Of a stretch of DNA of 6,995 bases, positions 1-6,003 are shown in pieces. The first letter of the stretch is position 1, and every line of letters begins with the position of its first letter. The stretch is from Gammaproteobacteria bacterium (GTDB lineage: Bacteria; Gemmatimonadota; Gemmatimonadetes; Longimicrobiales; Gaopeijiaceae), in the NCBI GenBank assembly GCA_009843625.1, contig VYDD01000246.1, forward strand, positions 1 through 6,995. The letters run 5' to 3'. Position numbers and translations under genes: made by a program. The notes under the pieces are model-generated. The model made no database searches. It was not told the origin of the DNA and was given only the letters and a program-made list of their open reading frames with translations.

Positions 1-702
1 CGCCAGATAGCTCCGGTGCACCGCCAGCAGCGTGTCCGCGACCGTTCCCCCGGAATCGGGGAACGGGCTGTCGGCGTCGAGCCCCAGGACGTCGAAGACG
101 ATGCGGCGGGCCAGCGTGTAGCCGTTGGTGTGGAGTCCCGTTGAGGCTAGTGCCACCAACGCATCCCCGGCCCGCGTGCGCGAACCATCGAGCAGCGCGT
201 CCCGCTCCGCGATGCCGACGATGAACCCGGCCAGGTCGTATTCGCCGGGGGCGTAGAAGTCGGGCATCTGCGCCGTCTCGCCTCCCAGCAGAGCGCAGCC
301 GTTGTCGCGGCACGCACGCGCGACCCCGGTGACTACCTGGCCCACCACCCCGGCGTCCATGTCGCCGGTGGCGAGGTAGTCCATGAAGAAGAGCGGCCGG
401 GCGCCCTGGACCAGGATGTCGTTGACGCAGTGGTTGACCAGGTCCGCCCCCACCGTGTCGTGGCGGCCGGAGAGGAACGCCACCTTGAGCTTGGTGCCCA
501 CCCCGTCCGCGCTCGAAACCAGCACCGGCGCGTTCATTCCGCCAGGCACCGCGTACATGCCCCCGAACGAGCCCATCCCCGAGAGGGTGTGGCGGTCGTG
601 GGTACTCGCGACAAGTGCCTTGATGGCCTTCTTCGCCCGGTCCGCGGCGTCCAGGTCGACGCCCGCCGCGCGGTAGTCCAGTCTCGGGGAATCGTCAGGC
701 AA
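1..702 (-). CDS. purM: Phosphoribosylformylglycinamidine cyclo-ligase (AIR synthetase), C-terminus cut off by window edge
   Basis: PurM closes the imidazole ring of formylglycinamidine ribonucleotide with ATP to give AIR, a cytosolic step of de novo purine synthesis. The visible 234 residues match the N-terminal two thirds of a family member of about 345 residues. Visible landmarks are LDYRAAGVD (residues 8-16), SGMGSFGG (41-48), the DGVGTK nucleotide/substrate loop (66-71), HCVNDILVQGA (91-101), GGETAQMP (140-147) and STGLHTNGY (187-195). About 110 C-terminal residues lie beyond position 1. I chose the TTG at 700-702 as start because AAGGAG sits 6 bases upstream and the product then begins just before the conserved LDYRAAGVD; no in-frame ATG lies closer. 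The start lies inside the last codons of the preceding kinase gene (8-base overlap), which suggests translational coupling. Identity is secure; the TTG start is likely but inferred. Confidence 0.96.
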   Translation of the reverse strand, partial: MPDDSPRLDYRAAGVDLDAADRAKKAIKALVASTHDRHTLSGMGSFGGMYAVPGGMNAPVLVSSADGVGTKLKVAFLSGRHDTVGADLVNHCVNDILVQGARPLFFMDYLATGDMDAGVVGQVVTGVARACRDNGCALLGGETAQMPDFYAPGEYDLAGFIVGIAERDALLDGSRTRAGDALVALASTGLHTNGYTLARRIVFDVLGLDADSPFPDSGGTVADTLLAVHRSYLA

Positions 703-1624
703 GGCTCGCTCCTTTAGGCGAGGTTTCGAAAGCAGCCTGCTCGCCGAGGACGCGCGCCCGCTCGGCTACCTCCCCGACATCCAGCTTCCGAAGACGGTCG
801 AGGGCGAAGGACTCGACCGCGAAGGAGCCCATGACGGAGGCATGTACGAGCGCCTCGCGCAGTGCATCCATGCTGCGGCGGGACACCCCCGCCAGATATC
901 CCGCGAATCCCCCGGCAAAGGCATCGCCCGCTCCCGTGGGGTCCACCACCCGGGACACAGGAAAGGCGGGGCACCGGAAAGCGGCCTCTCCGTCGAAGAG
1001 CCGCGCGCCCCGCGCACCCTCCTTTACGATCACCCGCCGGGGCCCGCGTTCGCGTACCCAGCGTGCGGCCCGCACGGGATCGGCAATGCCGGAAAGCTGA
1101 TGGATCTCGGTGTCATTCACCATCAGAACATCGATGCGCTCGAGAAGCGACATGAGCGCGTCCCGCTCCCGCTCGATCCAGTAGTTCATGGTGTCACACA
1201 CCACCAGCTCGGGTTTCTCAACCTGGTCGAGCACCTCTCCCTGGAGAATCGGGTGGATGTTGCCCAGCGAAACGATGCGCGCCTTGCGGAAGGACGAGGG
1301 GATGGCCGGGCTGAAGTCGGCGAAGACGCCGAGGGTCGTGAAGGTGGTCTCTCGGGCGCTGAAGTCGGCGTTGTAGGTCCCTCCCCAGCGAAAGCTCTCC
1401 CCGCGCGCGACTTGAAGCCCCGAGAAGTCGACGCCCCGCTCCTGCAGAAAGTCCAGTTCCGCCAGCGGGAAGTCGTCGCCGACCACCGCCACCACCTGGA
1501 CCGGCTGATAGAGGCTCGCCGCGGCCGCGAAGAACGAAGCCGACCCCCCGAGCACCTCCTCGGCCCTCCCGAAGGGGGTCTCGACCGTGTCGAGCGCAAT
1601 GCTTCCCACAATCAGGGTCGACAT
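695..1624 (-). CDS. PfkB-family carbohydrate/nucleoside kinase, substrate unknown
   Basis: A 309-residue cytosolic kinase of the ribokinase/PfkB superfamily, the usual length for the family. It would transfer phosphate from ATP to a sugar, nucleoside or related hydroxyl compound. Visible signatures are a glycine pair in LGGSASFF (residues 25-32) with an early acidic residue (D12) expected near the substrate; NDTE (170-173), the N-x-x-E magnesium/phosphate motif; VKEGARGA (200-207); and the family signature DPTGAGDAF (228-236), with D234 the expected catalytic base and GAG the anion hole. The frame stays open far upstream into argS, but the true start is the ATG at 1622-1624: GAGG lies 9 bases upstream and protein homology begins there. 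It starts 11 bases after argS and overlaps purM by 8 bases. The purine neighbour makes a nucleoside or ribose substrate imaginable, but nothing in the sequence proves it. Family is certain, substrate is not. Confidence 0.93.
   Translation of the reverse strand: MSTLIVGSIALDTVETPFGRAEEVLGGSASFFAAAASLYQPVQVVAVVGDDFPLAELDFLQERGVDFSGLQVARGESFRWGGTYNADFSARETTFTTLGVFADFSPAIPSSFRKARIVSLGNIHPILQGEVLDQVEKPELVVCDTMNYWIERERDALMSLLERIDVLMVNDTEIHQLSGIADPVRAARWVRERGPRRVIVKEGARGARLFDGEAAFRCPAFPVSRVVDPTGAGDAFAGGFAGYLAGVSRRSMDALREALVHASVMGSFAVESFALDRLRKLDVGEVAERARVLGEQAAFETSPKGASLA
709..714 (-). promoter_or_regulatory. Ribosome-binding site for the purM TTG start
   Basis: On the minus strand this reads AAGGAG, 6 bases before the TTG at 700-702. 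It is the best Shine-Dalgarno match in the window. It lies within the last coding codons of the upstream kinase gene, so ribosomes finishing the kinase pass directly over it. It is the main reason for preferring TTG as the purM start. Confidence 0.75.
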
Positions 1625-1633
1625 GCCCGGCCG

Positions 1634-1637
1634 CCTC
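1634..1637 (-). promoter_or_regulatory. Ribosome-binding site for the PfkB kinase, overlapping the argS stop
   Basis: GAGG on the minus strand, 9 bases before the kinase ATG. It shares two bases with the argS stop TGA (1636-1638), so termination of argS happens on the start region of the kinase gene. This helps choose 1624 as the kinase start over the much longer open frame. Confidence 0.5.
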
Positions 1638-3333
1638 AGCTCACGCGCCGCGCCATGCGGGTCGGAGCCTGTACGCCCACGAGGGTGAGCGCGTTGCGCA
1701 ACACCACGCGCACGGCCCCGGTGAGGGCGAGACGCGCCGCCCTCAGCGCCGGGTCTCCGGCCAGCACCGCGAGGTCGGGATTGCGGGTCGGATTGCCGGC
1801 GTGATACCACGAGTTGACCATGCCGGAGGTGTGTTCCAGGTACTCGCACACCAGGTGCGGCGCCCGCGCTCGCGCTGCCCGGCGCACCAGCTCCGGGAAC
1901 TCGCCCAGCCGCCCCATCAGCTCGCGCTCGCGCGGATGCTCCAGCAGGGACAGGTCGAGACCCTCGGGGGCGAGCTGGTCCGGTGTCATGGAGTCGGGAT
2001 CCATCCCCGCCTTGCGAAAAATGCTGCACATGCGTGCGTGTGCGTACTTGCTCTTGTAGACCGGGTTGCGGTCGGAATGGTCGAGGGCGGCGTCCAGATC
2101 GAAGACGAGGTGGGCCTCCGGCTTGCGCATCAGGAAGAAGTAGCGGACCACGTCCGCGCCGACGGCTTCGACCAGCTCTCGCAGCGTGGTGTAGCCCCCG
2201 GAGCGCTTGGAGAGCTTCACCTCCACCCCGCTGCGCTCGACGGTCACCATCTGGTGAAGGAGGTACTCGGGGTATCCCCGCGGCCGGCCGAGCGCCTGCA
2301 GTCCGGCGCGCACCCGGTCGACGGTTCCGTGATGGTCCGAGCCCTGCACGTTGATGACCTCGTGGAAGCCGCGCCGCCACTTGCTCATGTGATAGGCGAC
2401 GTCGGGGAGGAAGTAGGTGGGGCTGCCGTCGCTCTTGACCATCACCCTGTCCTTCTGGTCGCCGAAGGCCGTGGTGGTGAGCCACATGGCGCCGTCGCGA
2501 TCGTACACGTGCCCGGTCTCGCGCAGCGCCGCGATGGTCGCGTCGACCGCGCCGTCCGTGTAGAGCGAGGATTCGAGGAAGTAGCGGTCGAAGCGCACGC
2601 CGAAGTGGGCGAGATCGCGGTCCTGCTCCTCGCGCAGCACGCGCACCGCGAAGCGCCGGCAGGCGGCGTGCCGTTCCTCCGGCTCGGCATCCACCCACCG
2701 GTCGCCCTCCGCTTGCGCGAGCCGCTCCGCGATCTCGACGACGTAGGCCCCGTGGTATCCATCGTCCGGGAAGTCGGCCTGGACGCCGAAGTGGCGCAGA
2801 TAGCGGCAGGCGACGCTCTCCCCCAGGCGCTCGATCTGGCGGCCCGCGTCGTTGTAGTAGTACTCCCGGTACGCCGCCCAGCCGGTCCAGTCGAGCAGGT
2901 TGGCCAGCGTGTCGCCGAGCGCGGCCTGGCGCCCGTGGCCCAGGTGCAGCGGGCCGGTGGGGTTGGCGGAGACGAACTCCACCATGATGGATCTGCCCTG
3001 CCCGTCCCCGGAGCGCCCATAGAGTTCACCCCGGCGGAGAATCTCCACGACGACCGAGAATACCCGCGAGGCCGAGAGGCGGAAGTTCAGGAAGCCCGGG
3101 CCGGCGACCTCCACCGAGGCGATCCCCGTGCCGTCCAGCTCGAGCCGCCCCGCGATCTCGTCCGCGATGGCGCGCGGAGGCCGCCGGAGCCGGGAGGCGA
3201 GGGTGAGCGCGACCGAGGAAGCGATGTCGCCGTGGTCCGGGTCGCGCGGCCGCTCCAGCCGGACTTCGTGTCCCGTCACTCCCATCCCGGCGAGCGCCTG
3301 CTCGAGGATGTCGCGCAGCGCCCCCCGGTTCAT
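1636..3333 (-). CDS. argS: Arginyl-tRNA synthetase
   Basis: A class I aminoacyl-tRNA synthetase that charges tRNA(Arg) with arginine using ATP, in the cytosol. The 565 residues are full family length. Domain order is an N-terminal Add-1 type tRNA-recognition domain (about 1-85), then the Rossmann catalytic core beginning at VEFVSANPTGPLHLGHGR (118-135), which carries the HIGH motif as HLGHG (130-134). Next come the YYYNDAGRQIE segment (158-168) and the second signature as KLSKRSGG (373-380). The C-terminal helical DALR anticodon-binding domain (about 425-565) ends in the typical GVQAPTRM (553-560). The start ATG overlaps the TGA stop of the FmdB gene as ATGA, and a GGAG lies only 3 bases upstream, so initiation probably depends on coupling to the upstream gene. 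The kinase gene follows after 11 bases. Nothing looks broken. Confidence 0.98.
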   Translation of the reverse strand: MNRGALRDILEQALAGMGVTGHEVRLERPRDPDHGDIASSVALTLASRLRRPPRAIADEIAGRLELDGTGIASVEVAGPGFLNFRLSASRVFSVVVEILRRGELYGRSGDGQGRSIMVEFVSANPTGPLHLGHGRQAALGDTLANLLDWTGWAAYREYYYNDAGRQIERLGESVACRYLRHFGVQADFPDDGYHGAYVVEIAERLAQAEGDRWVDAEPEERHAACRRFAVRVLREEQDRDLAHFGVRFDRYFLESSLYTDGAVDATIAALRETGHVYDRDGAMWLTTTAFGDQKDRVMVKSDGSPTYFLPDVAYHMSKWRRGFHEVINVQGSDHHGTVDRVRAGLQALGRPRGYPEYLLHQMVTVERSGVEVKLSKRSGGYTTLRELVEAVGADVVRYFFLMRKPEAHLVFDLDAALDHSDRNPVYKSKYAHARMCSIFRKAGMDPDSMTPDQLAPEGLDLSLLEHPRERELMGRLGEFPELVRRAARARAPHLVCEYLEHTSGMVNSWYHAGNPTRNPDLAVLAGDPALRAARLALTGAVRVVLRNALTLVGVQAPTRMARRVS

Positions 3334-3764
3334 TGCTCCGAACCGGCCTGGGCCCGACTGCCCGCACCGCTCGCGGACCGGGAACCGCCCGAATCGGCTC
3401 CCGATGCTGAACCGGCCCGACCGGCGCCCGAGGACATCTTGCCCGAATCCGAGGACGACGTTTCCGCCGGCTTCGCTTCGCCCTTCTTCGGGGATTCGCC
3501 CGCACCGTCGCCGGCAGCCTTGGCGCCGGATGCCGCGGCAGGCTCTTTACCCCCGTCGGCCGCGGCCCTGTCGCGGTACTCCTGACTGCGGTGATCGGTG
3601 ATGTAGAAGCCTTCGCCCTTGAAGATGAAGCCGGCCCCGCCGGAGATCCTGCGCCGGGCAGCCGAGCCGCAGTCGGGGCAGCTGGAGACCGGCTCGTCCG
3701 ACATTCTCTGGAAGACCTCGAAGGCCTGTCCGCAGCCGCTACACTGGTAGTCGTAGGTAGGCAT
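3330..3764 (-). CDS. FmdB-family zinc-ribbon protein with long low-complexity tail
   Basis: A 144-residue protein starting with the hallmark MPTYDYQCSGCG of the FmdB/CxxC zinc-ribbon family. Cysteines C8, C11, C29 and C32 form two CxxC knuckles expected to bind one zinc. The conserved block ends around GEGFYITDHRS (residues 54-64). From about residue 65 to the end the protein is rich in Ala, Gly, Ser, Lys and Glu, looks disordered and contains no recognisable domain. Family members were named for a putative regulator of formamidase genes in Methylophilus; most have no proven role. The ATG at 3762-3764 is chosen because the family N-terminus begins exactly there, although no Shine-Dalgarno sequence is visible upstream. 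The frame is open for 28 more codons upstream, but that stretch does not look like family sequence. The stop overlaps the argS start as ATGA, so the two genes are probably co-translated. Confidence 0.9.
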   Translation of the reverse strand: MPTYDYQCSGCGQAFEVFQRMSDEPVSSCPDCGSAARRRISGGAGFIFKGEGFYITDHRSQEYRDRAAADGGKEPAAASGAKAAGDGAGESPKKGEAKPAETSSSDSGKMSSGAGRAGSASGADSGGSRSASGAGSRAQAGSEQ

Positions 3765-3823
3765 GGATGATGAATCGCGGGGTTGGTTCGACCCGCCAAG
3801 GTAATCGTGTTTGCGGAGGACGC
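3765..3823 (-). other. 59-base intergenic gap between mutase and FmdB genes
   Basis: This is the only non-coding stretch of note in the window and the one place where a promoter for the FmdB-argS-kinase-purM unit could sit close to its first gene. On the minus strand I see no purine-rich Shine-Dalgarno sequence before the FmdB ATG. A TTGGCG (3794-3799) lies 17 bases from a weak GATTCA (3771-3776), which would place a transcript start near the ATG itself; as a sigma-70 match this is poor. A short GCGGG/CCCGC inverted repeat (3777-3796) has no T-run after it, so it does not look like a terminator. Confidence 0.35.
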
Positions 3824-5395
3824 CTACTGCCCTGCGTACCTGCCCCACTCGCGCGCGAGGACTTCGCTGATCTCGCCCAGGGTCGCGCGGGCGCGCACGG
3901 CGGCCACCATGGGCGGCACCAGGTTGGTGTCCGTGCGCGCAGCGTCCCGCACCTGGTCGAGGGCGCGGGCGGCTGTGCGGCCATCGCGGCGCGCGCGCAG
4001 CTCCTCCAGCCTGGCGCGCTGCCCGGCCTCGAGCGCCCGGTAGTCGGGGCCGCGGCGGGGCGGGTCCGCGCCCTCTTCGACGTGGCGGTTTACCCCGACC
4101 ACGACCTTCTGGCCCGACTCGACCGCGAGCTGGGTGCGGTACGCCGACCGGTGGATGTGGTCGCGCATGTAGTCGAGGGACTGCGCGGCCCCGCCCGTGG
4201 CGGCGATGCGCTCCAGGTGAACGCGCGCCCGCGACTCGATCGTATCGGTAAGCGCTTCAACGAAATAGCTCCCCCCGAGAGGATCGACCGTGCGGGCCAC
4301 CCCGCTCTCGCGCAACAGGATCTGTTGGGCGCGCAGGGCGATGCGGGCGGACTCCTCGGTGGGGAGTGCGAGCGCCTCGTCGTAGCCGTTGGTGTGCAGC
4401 GACTGCGTACCCCCCAGCACCGCCGCGAGCGCCTGCAGAGTGGTGCGGGTCACGTTGTTGAGGGGCTGCTGGGCGGTCAGCGTCGACCCACCCGTCTGGG
4501 TGTGGAAGCGCAGCCGCGCGCTCCGGTCGGAGGCCCCGAACTGCTCGCGCATCAGCCGCGCCCACAGCCGGCGGGCGGCGCGGAACTTGGCCACCTCCTC
4601 GAGCAGATCGCTGTGCGCGGCGAAAAAGAAGGAAAGGCGCGGCGCGAAGTCCTCGAGCGCGACTCCGGATTCCAGCGCGCGGCGCACGTACTCGAGCCCG
4701 TTGGCGAAGGTGAAGGCGACCTCCTGGGGGGCGGTCGAGCCGGCCTCGCGGATATGGTAGCCCGAGATCGACACCGGATTCCACCTGGGCAGCGCGCGCG
4801 AACAGAAGGCGATGACGTCCGACACCAGGCGGAGCGAGGGCTCAGCAGGATAGATGTAGGTGCCCCGGGCGATGTACTCCTTGAGGATGTCGTTTTGCAC
4901 CGTCCCGGCCAGCTGCGCGCGCGGCACGCCCCGCTCGTCGGCCACCGCGACGTAGAGCGCGAGCAGGATGGCCGCGGTCGAGTTGATGGTCATGGAGGTG
5001 GAGACGTCCTCCAGCGGAATCCCCTCGAAGAGCAGGCGCATGTCCTCGATGGAATCGATCGCCACCCCGACCCGCCCGACCTCGCCGGCGGCCATGGGAT
5101 GGTCCGAGTCGTAGCCCATCTGTGTGGGGAGGTCGAAGGCGACCGAGAGCCCGGTGGTGCCGCTCTCGAGCAGGTAGCGGTAGCGCCGGTTGGTCTCGGC
5201 CGCCGTGCCGAAGCCGGCGTACTGGCGCATGGTCCATGGACGCCCCCGGTACATGGTGCGGTGGATGCCGCGCGTGAAGGGAAACTCCCCCGGCTGGCCG
5301 GGATCGTCGCGGGGCGCGGGATCCGGCGCATCGGGGCCGTACAGCCGTTGAACAGGGATGCCGCTGTCCGTGGCCGAGCGCGGACCGTCGCTCAT
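3824..5395 (-). CDS. mcmA: Methylmalonyl-CoA mutase, catalytic large subunit (stand-alone, no B12 domain)
   Basis: This subunit carries the substrate-binding TIM barrel of adenosylcobalamin-dependent methylmalonyl-CoA mutase, which interconverts (R)-methylmalonyl-CoA and succinyl-CoA. The 523 residues cover only that half and end at TLGEISEVL...WGRY (505-520), where longer enzymes continue into a B12-binding domain, so a separate small subunit is needed. Visible landmarks are FPFTRGIHRTMYRGRPWTMR (38-57), QYAGFG (58-63), SVAFDLPTQMGYDSD (84-98), TVQNDILKEYIARGTYIYP (165-183), SGYHIREAG (211-219), FHTQTGGSTLTAQQPLNN (297-314) and GGTQSLHTNGYDEALALPT (328-346). Y59, R177 and H214 align by eye with Tyr89, Arg207 and His244 of the Propionibacterium enzyme; Tyr and Arg at the first two favour methylmalonyl-CoA over isobutyryl-CoA mutase. 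The sequence style resembles the archaeal-type split enzyme. The start ATG overlaps the carrier-protein stop (ATGA), with GAGG 7 bases upstream at 5403-5406. Confidence 0.95.
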   Translation of the reverse strand: MSDGPRSATDSGIPVQRLYGPDAPDPAPRDDPGQPGEFPFTRGIHRTMYRGRPWTMRQYAGFGTAAETNRRYRYLLESGTTGLSVAFDLPTQMGYDSDHPMAAGEVGRVGVAIDSIEDMRLLFEGIPLEDVSTSMTINSTAAILLALYVAVADERGVPRAQLAGTVQNDILKEYIARGTYIYPAEPSLRLVSDVIAFCSRALPRWNPVSISGYHIREAGSTAPQEVAFTFANGLEYVRRALESGVALEDFAPRLSFFFAAHSDLLEEVAKFRAARRLWARLMREQFGASDRSARLRFHTQTGGSTLTAQQPLNNVTRTTLQALAAVLGGTQSLHTNGYDEALALPTEESARIALRAQQILLRESGVARTVDPLGGSYFVEALTDTIESRARVHLERIAATGGAAQSLDYMRDHIHRSAYRTQLAVESGQKVVVGVNRHVEEGADPPRRGPDYRALEAGQRARLEELRARRDGRTAARALDQVRDAARTDTNLVPPMVAAVRARATLGEISEVLAREWGRYAGQ

Positions 5396-6003
5396 GGCGC
5401 CGCCTCGCTGCCTGAATCGCCCGGCGAGCGATTCCGGCCGTCCGCGGCGCCACTGTGGCCTCCGTCCTGCTCGAACTCGACCAGGACGTCGCCGCGCCTG
5501 ACGGATTCCCCGGCTGCGACGTGGACGCGGCGAACCCGTCCCGCGGCGCGTGCGTGCAACTCGTTTTCCATCTTCATGGCTTCCACGATCAGCAGTCCCT
5601 GGCCCTCCGCGACCCTCTGACCTTCCTCGACGTCGACCCGCAGCACGAGCCCCGGCATGGGTGCGCGCACCGGTTCGAGGCGGGCGGCGGCGGACATCCC
5701 GTCGCTCCGCGCCCGGCGCATGCGCCAGCGCCGCTCATCCGCTACCTCGACCCGGAAGGTGCGGCCGCGGTGATGGATCTCCCAACTGGTTTCGCCGATC
5801 CGGACGCCGAATACGCGGTGGGCGCGGTCGCCCATCGACAGGGTGAGCGACCGGCCGCACCCTTCTGCGAGCAGCTGCGCCTCGTCGCCCGCACCCTCCA
5901 GCCGCACGGTGTCGCCGTTCACTTCCGCCCGCAGAACGCGTCCCTCGACGGCAACATGGAAGCGCACGGACTTCGTCGGATCCGCGCCCCCCGCCCCGCT
6001 CAC
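5392..6003 (-). CDS. Biotin carboxyl carrier protein (biotinyl-domain subunit of an acyl-CoA carboxylase)
   Basis: A 203-residue protein that would carry biotin and shuttle carboxyl groups from biotin carboxylase to a carboxyltransferase. The C-terminal biotinyl domain spans about residues 111-178: VRAPMPGLVLRVDVEEGQRV (112-131), then EAMKMENEL (141-149) with K144 the biotinylation lysine, then GRVRRVHVAAGESVRRGDVL (155-174). Residues 1-105 are predicted beta-rich (for example VRFHVAVEGRVLRAEV, 13-28) and resemble the linking BT-type region of propionyl-CoA carboxylase alpha chains, not the Pro/Ala-rich linker of AccB. The last 25 residues are a polar tail without a visible motif. The frame is open well upstream, but that part overlaps the biotin carboxylase in another frame. 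I chose the GTG at 6001-6003, which overlaps the carboxylase stop as GTGA. The mutase gene follows with an ATGA overlap, supporting a propionyl-CoA role. Confidence 0.9.
   Translation of the reverse strand: MSGAGGADPTKSVRFHVAVEGRVLRAEVNGDTVRLEGAGDEAQLLAEGCGRSLTLSMGDRAHRVFGVRIGETSWEIHHRGRTFRVEVADERRWRMRRARSDGMSAAARLEPVRAPMPGLVLRVDVEEGQRVAEGQGLLIVEAMKMENELHARAAGRVRRVHVAAGESVRRGDVLVEFEQDGGHSGAADGRNRSPGDSGSEAAP

Noticed and set aside
842..1804. A 320-codon open frame on the plus strand opposite the kinase
   Set aside because: Antisense shadow of the PfkB kinase gene with biased low-information protein sequence.
2206..2217. argS second signature reads KLSK, not KMSK, as a possible defect
   Set aside because: Arginyl-tRNA synthetases often deviate from the consensus here, and KLSKRSG keeps the lysines and serine, so this is normal variation.
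1625..2698. Upstream extension of the kinase reading frame giving a 667-residue protein
   Set aside because: The extra 358 residues are Arg/Gly/Pro-rich out-of-frame translation of argS. Kinase homology begins exactly at the ATG at 1624, which has its own GAGG.
1801..3585. A 594-codon open frame on the plus strand opposite argS and the FmdB gene
   Set aside because: Same cause: antisense shadow of argS with no family motifs and no plausible ribosome site.
3777..3796. GCGGG/CCCGC inverted repeat after the mutase gene as a transcription terminator
   Set aside because: The stem is only five base pairs with a ten-base loop and no following T-run on the minus strand, so it is likely chance in G+C-rich DNA.
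3765..3848. Upstream extension of the FmdB frame by 28 codons
   Set aside because: The family N-terminus MPTYDYQC starts at 3764, and the longer start would overlap the end of the mutase gene and add unrelated sequence.
3767..5620. A 617-codon open frame on the plus strand opposite the mutase
   Set aside because: It is antisense to a clearly homologous mutase and part of the carrier gene. Its translation is Arg/Gly/Ala/His-rich with no recognisable domain, as expected for a mirror frame in G+C-rich DNA.
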